Shown here piece by piece: positions 9,386 to 19,109 of a stretch of DNA of 64,000 nt. Within the stretch, counting starts at the first letter, position 1. Each line of letters opens with the position of its first letter. This stretch comes from Rhodospirillaceae bacterium (lineage in GTDB: Bacteria; Pseudomonadota; Alphaproteobacteria; UBA6615), in NCBI GenBank assembly GCA_018667335.1, contig JABIVD010000051.1:32025-96024 (forward strand). Reading direction: 5' to 3'. The notes under the pieces are model-generated. The model had not been told where the DNA came from. It saw only the letters and a program-made list of their open reading frames with translations, and did no database searches. Made by a program: the position numbers and the translations under genes.

Positions 9386-9586
9386 CTATTCAGCTGCGCG
9401 GAGCGCTGCTTCCTCATCCAGCAGTACCGCCAGCTTGCGGATTGAATCCTGCCGGCAAAACGGCAGCCCCAGCCGGGCATACTCGGGTTCATGCACCCGA
9501 TGGCGGAAGCCTGGTACAGAGGCATCGGGGACCAGGCTGTCTCCGGGGCTTTCGGTGGATTTTCGGCGATTTAAAAATTTCAGCAT
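9386..9586 (-). CDS. Small hypothetical protein
   Basis: A 66-residue frame, MLKFLNRRK... ending DEEAALRAAE. I do not recognise it. In favour: it fills the gap between rsmA (24 bases upstream, same strand) and gmk exactly, has no strong competing frame, and has a sensible charged C-terminus. Against: no good ribosome-binding site is visible before the ATG. It could be the last gene of the lptF-rsmA operon or a chance frame. Confidence 0.4.
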   Translation of the reverse strand: MLKFLNRRKSTESPGDSLVPDASVPGFRHRVHEPEYARLGLPFCRQDSIRKLAVLLDEEAALRAAE

Positions 9587-9610
9587 TCAACAACGGTGAC
9601 ATCACACCAT

Positions 9611-10450
9611 TCAGCTCGCAAGCCTGTGTTCGCCCAGAACTCGAGCGATCGCGCAAAATTGTTCGACGCTCAGGTCCTCTGCCCGGACGTCATCCGGCAC
9701 ATTTGCGGCAGCGAGGATATCGGACCCACCGATCTGTGTGAGCGCGCGCCGCAGCATCTTGCGTCTTTGGCCGAAGGCCGCGCGGGTAACGATTTCCAGG
9801 TCTTCCCGGCGGGCTGGTGCGAGCGGCGTGGAACGAACTTCGAGGCCGATCACGGTCGAGGTGACATTTGGCGGCGGTACGAAAGCCGATGCGGGGATAT
9901 CGAACTGGGTATTTGGCTCGGTCAACCAGCGCGCGAGGACAGAGAGCCGGCCGTAGGATTTGCTCCCCTGTGTTGCGACGATGCGCTCAGCTACCTCCTT
10001 CTGGAACATCAATGTGAAGCCAAGGAACGCGTCTTCCTGGATGAGCCAGTTGATGAGCAATTGTGTGCCGACATTGTATGGAAGGTTTGCGACGACGCGG
10101 CGTGGATGTGGCGTGATCGTGGTCAGGTCCGTCTTCAAGGCATCAGCAGATATGACCGTGAGCCGTCCCGCAGCGGCTTCGGCCAGTTCGCGCAATGCGG
10201 CAACGGCGCGTGGGTCACGTTCGATTGCGAATACGTGCGCAGCGTTGGATTCGAGCAGCGCGCGCGTCAAACCACCAGGGCCGGCACCGATTTCGATCAC
10301 GTTGATGCCGCTCAGATCCCCCGCGACGGACACGATCCGTCGGGTCAGGTTCAGATCGAACAGAAAATGTTGTCCGAGAGACTTCTGGGCGGCAATTTCG
10401 AAGCGCCCCACGATTTCTCGCAACGGCGGCAGCGCGTCGGCGTTAAACAC
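9611..10450 (-). CDS. rsmA: 16S rRNA dimethyladenosine transferase (KsgA)
   Basis: Dimethylates the two adjacent adenines near the 3' end of 16S rRNA, late in small-subunit assembly. The S-adenosylmethionine loop EIGAGPGG (53-60) and the catalytic NLPYNV (122-127) are present. I start it at the GTG at 10450, which overlaps the surA stop by eight bases; upstream codons in the same frame lie inside surA and look unlike the family. Length is then 279 residues, normal. In many relatives pdxA lies between surA and rsmA; here it is absent. Confidence 0.95.
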   Translation of the reverse strand: MFNADALPPLREIVGRFEIAAQKSLGQHFLFDLNLTRRIVSVAGDLSGINVIEIGAGPGGLTRALLESNAAHVFAIERDPRAVAALRELAEAAAGRLTVISADALKTDLTTITPHPRRVVANLPYNVGTQLLINWLIQEDAFLGFTLMFQKEVAERIVATQGSKSYGRLSVLARWLTEPNTQFDIPASAFVPPPNVTSTVIGLEVRSTPLAPARREDLEIVTRAAFGQRRKMLRRALTQIGGSDILAAANVPDDVRAEDLSVEQFCAIARVLGEHRLAS

Positions 10451-11783
10451 GCAGGTCGACGAATGCTGAGCGGCGCAAGTCGCGCAGATAGCGCCGTGAA
10501 AGCATGCCGATGCGTTCACGCTCGAGAGTTAGGCGGATTTCGTCGCGATTGGGCCCGATATCGTCTTGCCGCTCGCAGATCATGAGCACCTGTACGCCGG
10601 AGGGGACACGGATGGGCGTGCTCGCCTCGCCAACTTCCAGCTGAGACGCGAGTGCGCGCAGTTCAGCGTTCAGGTCCTTAAGCTGGAATCTTGCCGGCGT
10701 CGCAGGCTGCGGAGTGCCTGCTTCGGCTGCCGCAGCCGCGAAATCATCGCATCCCCGCACGCTCGAGGAGATCGCACGTGCTGTCTGCATATGCGTGTCG
10801 ATGGATCCCGGTGGTGCATCTGCCGCGGCCTGCAGCAGCATTTGGCGAAGCGCGACAGTCCGGTCGTTCTGGTCCGGCGGTTCGTTGGTGCGCTGGTCGA
10901 TCAGTATTACGATCTGAATACCCTCGGGCACTTCGATCGGGTCGGAAACTTCCAGGCGCGCGAGGTTGATGATCACGCTGTCGAGTGCGGGGCCGAGTTC
11001 CCCCGGTTGAACCCAGCCGATATCCCCACCGGTCGCGGCGGTCGCACTTTTGGAAAATTGCTGGGCCACGGCCTGAAATTCCGCTCCATCGCGAAGCTGC
11101 TCCACCAGCCGTCCGGCCAAGACGCGGATATCGGCCGTATCGGCAGGGTTGTCGATGGGGAGAAGGATTTCTCCAACCCGGTACTCTGTTACGCCGGCGC
11201 TGGCGACGATGCGCGCAATGACGTCGTCGATTTCCTCATCGCCGATTTCGACGGTCGGGCGTACCGTTCGTGACAGCAGCTTCTGCCATGACAGGTTTGA
11301 CCGAATTTGATTGAGCGCGGCGTTAAACGAGATGCCCTGGCGCGTGACAAAAGCTTCGAATTCGCCGGCGGGTAGATTGTTCGATGATTCGATCTGTCCT
11401 ATCGCATCGTCAATTTCAACCTGCGTGATGCGGATATTCAATCGATCCGCCTCCTGGTTCTGCAGGGCTTCATCGATCAATTCCCGAAGAACTTGCGGTG
11501 CGATCCGGCGTTGGGTCTCGGCATTGTTCGGGAGCCCGGATGAGGAGATCAGCAGGCGCATGCGCTGCTGCACGTCGAAAATCGAAATGACCTTCTCGTT
11601 GACCACTGCGGCGATGCGTTGCACGTCCTGGGCGTATGCCGGTGGTGAAGCGACCAAGGCCCATAAGAGGCAGGTCATCGCCAAAATGGTCATAGCGCCA
11701 TAACGCGACTTCACCGTGTGCGCGTTCGATATGCGCGTGCGTGGCTGCATGTCTGCTTTAATCCGGTTGCCTGACTGTTTCAT
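10443..11783 (-). CDS. surA: Periplasmic chaperone / peptidyl-prolyl isomerase SurA
   Basis: 446 residues with an N-terminal signal segment ending SPPAYAQ (about residue 51), a SurA N-domain (VQRIAAVVNEKVISIFDV), a recognisable parvulin domain at about 200-300 (GEILLPIDNP, ATGGDIGWVQPGELGPALD, IEVPEGIQIVIL) and a degenerate second parvulin-like stretch at about 365-410. SurA escorts unfolded outer-membrane proteins to the BAM complex. The start codon follows the lptD stop with no gap, which fits LptD being a principal SurA client. The long N-terminus means a later start (residue 12 or 31) is possible. Confidence 0.93.
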   Translation of the reverse strand: MKQSGNRIKADMQPRTRISNAHTVKSRYGAMTILAMTCLLWALVASPPAYAQDVQRIAAVVNEKVISIFDVQQRMRLLISSSGLPNNAETQRRIAPQVLRELIDEALQNQEADRLNIRITQVEIDDAIGQIESSNNLPAGEFEAFVTRQGISFNAALNQIRSNLSWQKLLSRTVRPTVEIGDEEIDDVIARIVASAGVTEYRVGEILLPIDNPADTADIRVLAGRLVEQLRDGAEFQAVAQQFSKSATAATGGDIGWVQPGELGPALDSVIINLARLEVSDPIEVPEGIQIVILIDQRTNEPPDQNDRTVALRQMLLQAAADAPPGSIDTHMQTARAISSSVRGCDDFAAAAAEAGTPQPATPARFQLKDLNAELRALASQLEVGEASTPIRVPSGVQVLMICERQDDIGPNRDEIRLTLERERIGMLSRRYLRDLRRSAFVDLRV

Positions 11784-13916
11784 TTAGAGGACCGAAGACC
11801 CAATTTGCCCGAGACTTTTGAATGTAATTCGGAACGTCAGCGATTCAACGCGCGGGATGTCCCGGTCGGTCGTGAATGTTCGGTTGTATACTAGCTCGAA
11901 GTTCATGCAATCGCACTCGTAGACGAGAGCTGCGCCGTAGGAAAGTGTCCCACCCTCGGTTGTGAGGTCGCGCCGTGTCTCCATTTGTGCAGACCATTGA
12001 TCGGTCAGTTTTGACTGCAGTGACGCTGTGACTTCTTCACGATCGGGGAAACCACTGGTGCGATCAAAAAACACATAGTTGAGATCGACATTCAGGGCTG
12101 ACGGGCCAACGGATGCGGCTATTTCCGTACGCCGGGCGCGGAGTGAATCGTGATCGAATCGGGTTTTGTACAGCAGGCTCATGAACCGATTGGGCGTGAT
12201 CTGCAGATTTGCGACGATATCCGAGATTTGATCCTCAAGCCCCGTCCCGGAGGGGAAGGGGTTTGATTCGCGGAACCGGATGGACTGACCGACCGTTAGG
12301 GTTGAAGCGCCGCCCAACTCGCCGAAGACGCCCGTTCGAATGCCGTAGACCAGCCGTTGCCCACCTTCCACACGGTCGGTACCCGAAAACCTGTTTGCGT
12401 CGAACAGATTGGTTTCATCGAAGGCAATGCTTTGGCTGTCTTCGTCGGGAATGTCATCCGGATTGCCGGCGTTTGGCGCAACGACGAGTGCCAACAGTGG
12501 CTCGAATATCTGACTGTTCGGGCCCGAGCGTCGAACCCAAGGGTATCGCCAACTGACGATGGCCTGCGGAAAAATACGACCGGCAACGTCATTTTCGCGA
12601 CCGCTCTCTGTTCCTGCATCGTTGACGTTGTAGAGGTTGCCCTGGACCGATGTACGAAAACTGGTAATCGAGCCCAAACTGTCGGTGTGGGATATCTGCC
12701 AGCCGGGCGTGAGGCTGATCCGCTGACTGGTGGCACCCACCTCGCGAGTTAGCGCGCGCAAATTCGCGTCGAGAGTCGTCATTCCGCCAAAACCACCGGG
12801 CGGACTGATGTAGCTATACTCAAGGTTCGGCGCGACGATGGGCGTTTCTTCCTGGATATCCTCGTCATTCAATCCCTGAAAGTAGAGGCCCTCGGCGACG
12901 GCGTAGGAGCGTGAACCGAAGCCTTCGACATAGAGGCGATTGGTGAGGGTGTCGTCGCTCCTGAAACCGTAGCGGCCGAGATAAGTGTCATCGCTGGCGA
13001 GCCGGATGTCTGCGCCCCAGCGCCAGAGTTCGTCGATTGAAAAGCGGGTTTCGGAATCGATGTGCCCGCGAAACCGATCCTTGTCGGTCTGGGCGTCGTC
13101 GCGGGTAAACGACACGCGTGTGCGGTTTTCGCCGCTGGCGAACCTCTCGCGGTACTCACCTGTCACGACAGGCAGTTGGTCGGTCGAAAGAATGGGATCG
13201 AACGTCAGGTCGCTTTCATCCGAGATTGCCCAGAAATAGGGCACCTGGATATTCGACCCCAGTAAGCTCGAAGTGCCGAATGTCGGGGTCAGGATGCCGG
13301 ATTTGCGTTGGACGGTCGGATCCGGGTGACTGAGATACGGGGTATAGGCGATGGGGACGCCGAGCAATTCCAGAGTGGCATCGCGATAGACGACCTCCTG
13401 TTCTTCGGCGTTGTGCACAACGCGGCGTGCCTTGATCTGCCACAGCGGTTCATCATCAAATCCAAGGCAATTGCGGCATGGCGAATAAACCGCCCGGGTG
13501 AGCTCCGTCTCGACCCCTCCGCGGCGTTGCGCACTGACGGAGGCAAGCCGGGAATCGTCATTCAGGAGCATCCGGAACCCGCGCAAGAAACCTTCACGCA
13601 TATCGGATGTAAGTTCCGCAAACTCGGCAAACAACACTTCGCCCGTCGGCTCGAGCAGCACCACGTTGCCGGTCGCGGTGACGATGTCGTCACGCTGGTT
13701 ATAGGTGACGGCGTCCGCATTCAGTATTCGTTCACCCTGGACAATTTCCACATTCCCACGCGCCGTCGCGGTCCCAAGGTCTTCGTCAAAGGACAAATCA
13801 TCCGCCGTCATCAGGACCGGCTGTTCTGAATCCACTTGCTGTCCGAAGGCTGCCGGGCCGCTCACCACCACGGCAAATAGCCCCATCGCAATCCAGAGTG
13901 CGCGCGACGGCATCAT
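11784..13916 (-). CDS. lptD: LPS-assembly outer membrane protein LptD
   Basis: Inserts lipopolysaccharide into the outer leaflet of the outer membrane. The 710 residues have a signal peptide (cleavage near residue 25), an OstA-type N-terminal domain (LMTADDLSFDEDLGTATARGNVEI) and a long C-terminal beta-barrel. Two cysteine pairs, C147/C150 and C668/C670, lie where the inter-domain disulfides of LptD are formed in E. coli, although the first pair is not split between the signal end and domain as it is there. The start overlaps the lptG stop by four bases (ATGA). Confidence 0.95.
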   Translation of the reverse strand: MMPSRALWIAMGLFAVVVSGPAAFGQQVDSEQPVLMTADDLSFDEDLGTATARGNVEIVQGERILNADAVTYNQRDDIVTATGNVVLLEPTGEVLFAEFAELTSDMREGFLRGFRMLLNDDSRLASVSAQRRGGVETELTRAVYSPCRNCLGFDDEPLWQIKARRVVHNAEEQEVVYRDATLELLGVPIAYTPYLSHPDPTVQRKSGILTPTFGTSSLLGSNIQVPYFWAISDESDLTFDPILSTDQLPVVTGEYRERFASGENRTRVSFTRDDAQTDKDRFRGHIDSETRFSIDELWRWGADIRLASDDTYLGRYGFRSDDTLTNRLYVEGFGSRSYAVAEGLYFQGLNDEDIQEETPIVAPNLEYSYISPPGGFGGMTTLDANLRALTREVGATSQRISLTPGWQISHTDSLGSITSFRTSVQGNLYNVNDAGTESGRENDVAGRIFPQAIVSWRYPWVRRSGPNSQIFEPLLALVVAPNAGNPDDIPDEDSQSIAFDETNLFDANRFSGTDRVEGGQRLVYGIRTGVFGELGGASTLTVGQSIRFRESNPFPSGTGLEDQISDIVANLQITPNRFMSLLYKTRFDHDSLRARRTEIAASVGPSALNVDLNYVFFDRTSGFPDREEVTASLQSKLTDQWSAQMETRRDLTTEGGTLSYGAALVYECDCMNFELVYNRTFTTDRDIPRVESLTFRITFKSLGQIGSSVL

Positions 13917-15013
13917 CCGTCCTCGAGATGCAGGAGAAATGTGAGGCCGATCAACAGGCTGACCCCCGCCGGAGTCCAGGCCGCGAGGATCACGGGTACG
14001 CTCGCCCCCAGGCCGAGTGCCTGGATGACGTTCGTCAGGAGAAACAAAAAGAACCCGGCCAGGACGCCGGCGCCAACGAGGACGATTGTGCCGCCGCGTC
14101 TGGTTAACCGGAGAGAGAATATTGCTGCGATCAAAACCATTGCGGCCAGCAGCACCGGCTCCGCCAGAAGCGCGTGGAACTGGAGCTGGTGTGCGACCGG
14201 CGAGAACCCGGTCTCTTCAAGCACTCTTATAAAGCGGGGCAAATTCCAAAGCGCAACTGTATCGGGACTGGCGAAACTTTCCTGAATCTTGTCGGGGGTC
14301 AGGTCGGTCGCGAGATTTTTCTTGGCGACGAAAACGCCTGCGCGTCCAGGCCGGGTGAGCCATGCCTCGGAGAGCTCCCATCTCCCATTCAGAAGCAAGG
14401 CGCTCTTGGCGTCGATTCGGCCGATAAATTTGTCATCGTCGGCGAATTCGAAAACGATGACCTGCTCCAGCCGAAGTTCGTCGGGTTGTACTCGCGCGGC
14501 ATGGATTACTGTTTGTCCGGCGCCATCATCGCTGTTCTGGCGTAGCCATATTCCCTCGGCGGACACGGCCAGAAGGGAGGAGCGGCCCGTAAGATATCTG
14601 CCTTCGAGCTCTTCAAATTGAGACAACAGCACTGCGGAAAGGGGATTAACGACGGTGATGTTGATGATGCCGAGCGCGACCGCAGCGATGATCGCCGGGG
14701 TCAGGAACTGCCAAACCGAAACGCCGGCTGCGCGCAGCACGACAAGTTCGTGGTTCCGGGTGAGGCGCAGGAACGTGAATATGCCGCCGAACATGACCGC
14801 AAAGGGCACGGCCTCCTGTGCCAGGAAAGGCGTACGCAACAACGCCATGCTGGTGATGACGCTGAAGGTTGCCTCGCTCCGTCCGCTGCCCCGGCGCAAC
14901 AGCTCCACCGCATCGATCAGCATGATGACTGCAACGATCGTTGCGAACATGATCACGAACCAGATCAGGAACTGGCGCAGGATATAGAAGGAGATGGTGC
15001 GCGAAGCGATCAC
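13913..15013 (-). CDS. lptG: LPS export permease LptG
   Basis: One of the two membrane subunits of the LptB2FG transporter that extracts LPS from the inner membrane. 366 residues; three membrane helices at the N-terminus (RQFLIWFVIMFATIVAVIM, FAVMFGGIFTFLRLTR with the LVVLRAAGVS motif), a periplasmic beta-jellyroll in the middle, three helices at the C-terminus. The gene is second in lptF-lptG-lptD-surA-rsmA. Assignment as G rather than F follows from order and from the longer, more typical LptF upstream. Confidence 0.93.
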   Translation of the reverse strand: MIASRTISFYILRQFLIWFVIMFATIVAVIMLIDAVELLRRGSGRSEATFSVITSMALLRTPFLAQEAVPFAVMFGGIFTFLRLTRNHELVVLRAAGVSVWQFLTPAIIAAVALGIINITVVNPLSAVLLSQFEELEGRYLTGRSSLLAVSAEGIWLRQNSDDGAGQTVIHAARVQPDELRLEQVIVFEFADDDKFIGRIDAKSALLLNGRWELSEAWLTRPGRAGVFVAKKNLATDLTPDKIQESFASPDTVALWNLPRFIRVLEETGFSPVAHQLQFHALLAEPVLLAAMVLIAAIFSLRLTRRGGTIVLVGAGVLAGFFLFLLTNVIQALGLGASVPVILAAWTPAGVSLLIGLTFLLHLEDG

Positions 15014-15025
15014 GGGCGTGGCGGC

Positions 15026-16141
15026 CTAAGCATCTGCGGGTGCGATGGCGATAGATCTGCGGCGGGGAACACGCACCAACCAATAGATCGAGAGCGCGAT
15101 CGCGCCCAACGGCAAAGCGTAGCTGAAGGGAATGATCGCCAGTGAATTCCGCGAAACATTAAACAATCCGAGCGCTGCGACCTGAAGGGCGAAAATCAGG
15201 GCAATAGCGAACAATATTCGGCCGGCCTGTCCCCGGCGGTTCAAGTCGCCGGAAAGCAGCACCGCCATAGCGACGGCGGCGAAAGCCAATATGTGGAGTG
15301 GGCTGGAAAGGCGCCGATGGCCTTCGGCGATGAGCTGGGTCGAGTAGGTTCGGTCGTGGAGCCCGTCTCCTGGCCACAAGAGCGAATCCAGGAAGCGTTC
15401 CTCGGGCTCTCGCCATCGCGTGGAGACATCCTGGCTGAGGAGGCTGAGGTCGAGCGAATACTGGTCGAAATTGAACAAAGTCAGGCGCCCTGACTCCCGG
15501 TCGACTTCCTGCTGGCTGCCGTTGAAGAGGACGATCCGGGTTCCCTGGCCTGTCTGACTCGCGGTGCCGCGCTCGGCGGTGTAGGTCACCGGGCGTTCGC
15601 GATCGCGGGAATCATGGGCAAAAATCCCGCGCAGCTCACCCTCGCCGGAGCGCTCGCGGATATAGATGGTCAAACCATCGACCGGGGTGTTGAAACGTTG
15701 CTCTTGCAACAGCACGCTTCCGTAACTGTTGCGATAGTTGAACTGCTGCAACTTGAAGGCATGGGTCGACGCGGGCACCAGATACAGTTGCAGCGCGAAT
15801 CCGATGAGCACGCCGAGTAAGCCCAGCATCAGGCCCGGCCGGGCGAGGGACATCTGGCCGACGCCGGCGGCGCGCATAACGACAAGCTCACTGTCGTTCG
15901 TGAGTTTATTGTAGACCACGAGTATGGCGGCAAAGATTGCGATCGGAAGCACGACGGCCATGAACTTTGGCAGGTTGAGGGCGGTCATCTCGAAAAGAAC
16001 CGTGATCGGCAAGCCGCGGTTGACGATGAAGTCGATCAACCGGAGAGATCCGAAGAGCGAAATCAGCAAGATGAGCGCGCCGGCCACAAACAGGCTGGCG
16101 AATGCCAGTTGCCGGAATATGTATCCGCTGATCGACGTCAT
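15026..16141 (-). CDS. lptF: LPS export permease LptF
   Basis: Partner of LptG in the LPS exporter. 371 residues from MTSISGYIFRQLAFASLFVAG, with three membrane helices, the SELVVMRAAGVGQM motif, a periplasmic domain and three further helices. The frame is open much further upstream, through the pepA leader and coding region, but nothing there resembles the family. Twelve bases separate it from lptG. It is the first gene of the operon, and its promoter must lie in the 225-base divergent gap shared with pepA. Confidence 0.94.
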   Translation of the reverse strand: MTSISGYIFRQLAFASLFVAGALILLISLFGSLRLIDFIVNRGLPITVLFEMTALNLPKFMAVVLPIAIFAAILVVYNKLTNDSELVVMRAAGVGQMSLARPGLMLGLLGVLIGFALQLYLVPASTHAFKLQQFNYRNSYGSVLLQEQRFNTPVDGLTIYIRERSGEGELRGIFAHDSRDRERPVTYTAERGTASQTGQGTRIVLFNGSQQEVDRESGRLTLFNFDQYSLDLSLLSQDVSTRWREPEERFLDSLLWPGDGLHDRTYSTQLIAEGHRRLSSPLHILAFAAVAMAVLLSGDLNRRGQAGRILFAIALIFALQVAALGLFNVSRNSLAIIPFSYALPLGAIALSIYWLVRVPRRRSIAIAPADA

Positions 16142-16366
16142 GGATGCTCCCGGTTTGACGTTTCCCCGGAAACGTCTCTCAAGTTGCTGATTCGTAAAAC
16201 AAAGACCTGCTTGTCGAATTGTTTGTAACAGATCGCCCGGCCGGGAAAAACACTTCCCGCACCGGTGGGCCATGCCTTGCGCCCGGTTCGTGGGTACTCT
16301 AAATCTCGAACAGCTTTCGACGGCGTGTCGCAGCCTGTGTCCCGCATAATTATGGATTGGATCGTC

Positions 16367-17857
16367 ATGAAAATTTCCTTCGCCGAACCGAAATTGCCCA
16401 CGAGCGGCCTCCTCGTTTTTCTGGTTGATGCAGATGCGCGGCTTGGAACCAGTGCGAAGGCAATCGACAAGGCAACCAAGGGTGCGCTGTCGCGCGCTCT
16501 GAAGGCGGCGAGTTTCGCGGGAAAGAAGGGCGAAAGTTTGTCGGTTCTCGCGCCTCAGGGCAGGGAAAAGACGACAATTTTGCTGATCGGAGCCGGCGAT
16601 GCCAAGGATATGGATGCGCTGCGTGCGCAGGAAATCGGCGCGCAGATATACAAGGCTGCCGGCGGAATTTCGGATTCTTCTGCGACAATTATCGCGGAGA
16701 TGACGGGAGCCAAGGTGCGCGGCGGTGAACTGGCGGCCAGTATTGCGATCGGCGCGCGTTTGCGGTCCTACAAGTATGACAAATACCTGACCGGTTCGAA
16801 GGGCCGGGGTGGCTCGAAAAGTTTGTCTCGTCTTCAAATCATGGTGAAGGGAGCTGCGGATGCGCGCCGGCGATACGCAGTGCTTGCGCCCGTGGCCGAC
16901 GGGGTCGATATGGCCCGCGATCTCGTGTCGGAGCCGAGCAATGTAAAATCACCCAAATGGATGGCCGCGCAGTGCCGCAAGCTGACGAAGCTCGGCGTCA
17001 AGGTCGAGGTGCTGGGCGAGGCCCAGATGCGCAAGCTCGGGATGAACGCCTTGCTGGCCGTGGGGCAAGGCAGCGTGCGCGAATCCCAGCTCGTGGTAAT
17101 GCGCTGGAACGGGGGCGGCCGCGATGCCAAGACCGTGTCGTTTATCGGCAAGGGCGTCACCTTTGACACCGGTGGAATTTCAATCAAGCCGGCCGGCGGC
17201 ATGGAAGACATGATCTGGGATATGGGCGGTGCGGGGACCGTCATCGGCGCGATGCGCGCCATCGCCGGGCGGAAGGCCAAGGCCAACGTCATTGGCGTGG
17301 TCGGTCTGGTCGAGAACATGCCCGACGGAAATGCCCAGCGGCCCGGCGATATCGTGACATCGATGTCGGGTCAGACGATTGAAGTGATCAACACCGATGC
17401 CGAAGGTCGCCTCGTGCTGGCGGACGCGCTTTGGTACACGCAAAAGCGGTTCAAGCCCGACGTGATGATCGACTTCGCGACCCTGACGGGCGCGATCATG
17501 GTGGCGCTGGGGCGCGAATATGCCGGCCTCTACGCCAGTGATGACGGCTTGGCGGAACGTATCGTGTCTTCGAGCCAGGGTGTCGGCGAGAAAATATGGC
17601 GAATGCCGCTGGATGATGCCTTTGACCGGCAAATCAACACGCCGCGCGCCGACATGAAGAATGTTGGACCGCGCTGGGGCGGCAGCATCACCGCTGCGCA
17701 GTTCCTGCAGCGTTACACCAATGACGTGCCCTGGGCGCATATGGATATCGCGGGTGTCGCCTGGTCGGACAAGGAACTGCCGCTGATGGCGCGAGGCGCC
17801 ACCGGTTTCGCCGTTCGTACGCTCGATCAGTTCGTTCGCGACCACTACGAGAAATAG
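16367..17857 (+). CDS. pepA: Leucyl aminopeptidase (M17)
   Basis: Cytoplasmic two-metal aminopeptidase. 496 residues; variable N-terminal domain, then the catalytic domain with GKGVTFDTGGISIKPA and the family signature NTDAEGRLVLADAL that supplies metal-binding Asp and Glu. I use the ATG at 16367 (MKISFAEPKL); an in-frame ATG 15 bases earlier is possible. In some bacteria PepA also binds DNA, which cannot be judged here. Followed at 13 bases by holC, the common pepA-holC order. Confidence 0.96.
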   Translation: MKISFAEPKLPTSGLLVFLVDADARLGTSAKAIDKATKGALSRALKAASFAGKKGESLSVLAPQGREKTTILLIGAGDAKDMDALRAQEIGAQIYKAAGGISDSSATIIAEMTGAKVRGGELAASIAIGARLRSYKYDKYLTGSKGRGGSKSLSRLQIMVKGAADARRRYAVLAPVADGVDMARDLVSEPSNVKSPKWMAAQCRKLTKLGVKVEVLGEAQMRKLGMNALLAVGQGSVRESQLVVMRWNGGGRDAKTVSFIGKGVTFDTGGISIKPAGGMEDMIWDMGGAGTVIGAMRAIAGRKAKANVIGVVGLVENMPDGNAQRPGDIVTSMSGQTIEVINTDAEGRLVLADALWYTQKRFKPDVMIDFATLTGAIMVALGREYAGLYASDDGLAERIVSSSQGVGEKIWRMPLDDAFDRQINTPRADMKNVGPRWGGSITAAQFLQRYTNDVPWAHMDIAGVAWSDKELPLMARGATGFAVRTLDQFVRDHYEK

Positions 17858-17870
17858 GTCCACCTACACC

Positions 17871-18329
17871 GTGACGGAGATCCGATTCTATCATCTGACG
17901 CGCCGCACCCTGGAAGAGGTGTTGCCTGTCATGCTCGAACGGACAGTTGTGCGCGATGGGCGCCGTGCGATCGTCATTGCGGGCTCGCCCGAACGCGTCG
18001 AGGATCTCAACACGCATCTCTGGACGTACAATGACCGTGTGTTCCTGCCACACGGCAGCAAGACGGACGGGCATGCGGCACTGCAGCCGGTGTGGCTTAC
18101 CGACCAGGATGAAAACCCCAACGACGCGCGGGTCCTGTTTCTCGCCGACGGAGCGCAGTCTGCCGATCCCGGTGGTTTTGATCTCGTTTGCGAACTGTTT
18201 GACGGGCGCGACGATGCGACCGTGAGCGCGGCGCGCGCACGCTGGCAGATTTACAAAGATGCCGGGCACGACCTGACCTATTGGCAGCAAACTGAGCGCG
18301 GCGGTTGGGAACAGAAAGCTACCGGATAG
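17871..18329 (+). CDS. holC: DNA polymerase III subunit chi
   Basis: 152 residues beginning with GTG (MTEIRFYHLTRR). Chi links the clamp loader to single-stranded DNA-binding protein. Features of the family: the YHLTRRTLEEVLPVMLER start, LWTYNDRVFLPHG and the DGRDDATVSAARARWQIYKDAGHDLTYW C-terminal part. The adjacency to pepA supports the call. Confidence 0.93.
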   Translation: MTEIRFYHLTRRTLEEVLPVMLERTVVRDGRRAIVIAGSPERVEDLNTHLWTYNDRVFLPHGSKTDGHAALQPVWLTDQDENPNDARVLFLADGAQSADPGGFDLVCELFDGRDDATVSAARARWQIYKDAGHDLTYWQQTERGGWEQKATG

Positions 18330-18436
18330 CGACAATCACCGCTGCGGACCGATCAAAGTCATCATCGATGCCTTGTCGCCGCCGTGCGCGCTGGATATAA
18401 CGCGCCGACATTTTCATTCCAGACCGGAGCATACCC

Positions 18437-18859
18437 ATGGCCCTCGAGCGCACGTTCTCGATCATCAAACCCGACGCGACGAAGCGGAACCTGACCGGCA
18501 AGATCATTGCCAAGTTCGAGGACGCCGGATTGCGCGTTGTGGCCCAGCGCCGCATTCATCTCAGCCGCGAGCAGGCCGAGGAATTTTACGGCGTTCATCG
18601 CGAGCGTCCGTTCTTCAACGATCTGGTCGCGTTCATGACGTCCGGCCCGGTCGTCGTTCAGGTGCTGGAAGGCGAGGACGCGATCGCGCGCAATCGCGAG
18701 ATCATGGGCGCCACCAATCCCGCCGATGCGGCAGAGGGCACGATCCGCAAGGAGTTCGCGGAATCGATCGAGGCGAATTCCGTGCATGGTTCGGATGCGC
18801 CAGAGACCGCGGCCGAAGAGATCGCGTTCTTCTTCAAAGAGAATGAGATCGTCGGCTGA
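18437..18859 (+). CDS. ndk: Nucleoside diphosphate kinase
   Basis: Equilibrates nucleoside di- and triphosphates through a phosphohistidine. 140 residues, with the start [13 protein letters not shown], and the active-site histidine H117 in [10 protein letters not shown]. Length is standard. A gap of 107 bases separates it from holC, so it may have its own promoter. Confidence 0.98.
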   Translation: MALERTFSIIKPDATKRNLTGKIIAKFEDAGLRVVAQRRIHLSREQAEEFYGVHRERPFFNDLVAFMTSGPVVVQVLEGEDAIARNREIMGATNPADAAEGTIRKEFAESIEANSVHGSDAPETAAEEIAFFFKENEIVG

Positions 18860-18892
18860 TCGCCACGCCTGATCCGGCATGGCGGGGGTTGG

Positions 18893-19018
18893 TTAGACGA
18901 TTGTCCACCACATGATGAGCAGGGCAATCGTAACCGCGATTCCCGAATAGGACATAAAGCGCAGAAAACCAGTCCAGGTTTTCCAGCGGCGTTCGAGATT
19001 CATAATATCGTCGGACAT
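18893..19018 (-). CDS. aa3-type cytochrome c oxidase subunit IV (41 residues)
   Basis: A 41-residue protein too short for normal gene finding: charged N-terminus MSDDIMNLERRWKTW, then TGFLRFMSYSG and a single membrane helix (about 26-40). The (R)xTWxGFxRF segment before one helix is typical of the small bacterial aa3 oxidase subunit IV. It stands alone, away from other oxidase genes, between ndk and purN. A start 12 bases upstream (19030) is possible. Assignment is by motif recall; no search was run. Confidence 0.72.
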   Translation of the reverse strand: MSDDIMNLERRWKTWTGFLRFMSYSGIAVTIALLIMWWTIV

Positions 19019-19109
19019 GTTCACTCGCATGTTTCCGGTTGAGCGTTAGCCTGAGTTTTATACGCGACCGCCGGGGGCGTCAAAGCCCTTCGGCGAGGTT
19101 TTTCGCATG

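Noticed and set aside
9596..10585. Plus-strand frame over rsmA
   Set aside because: Antisense shadow of rsmA and the end of surA; no ribosome-binding site and no similarity.
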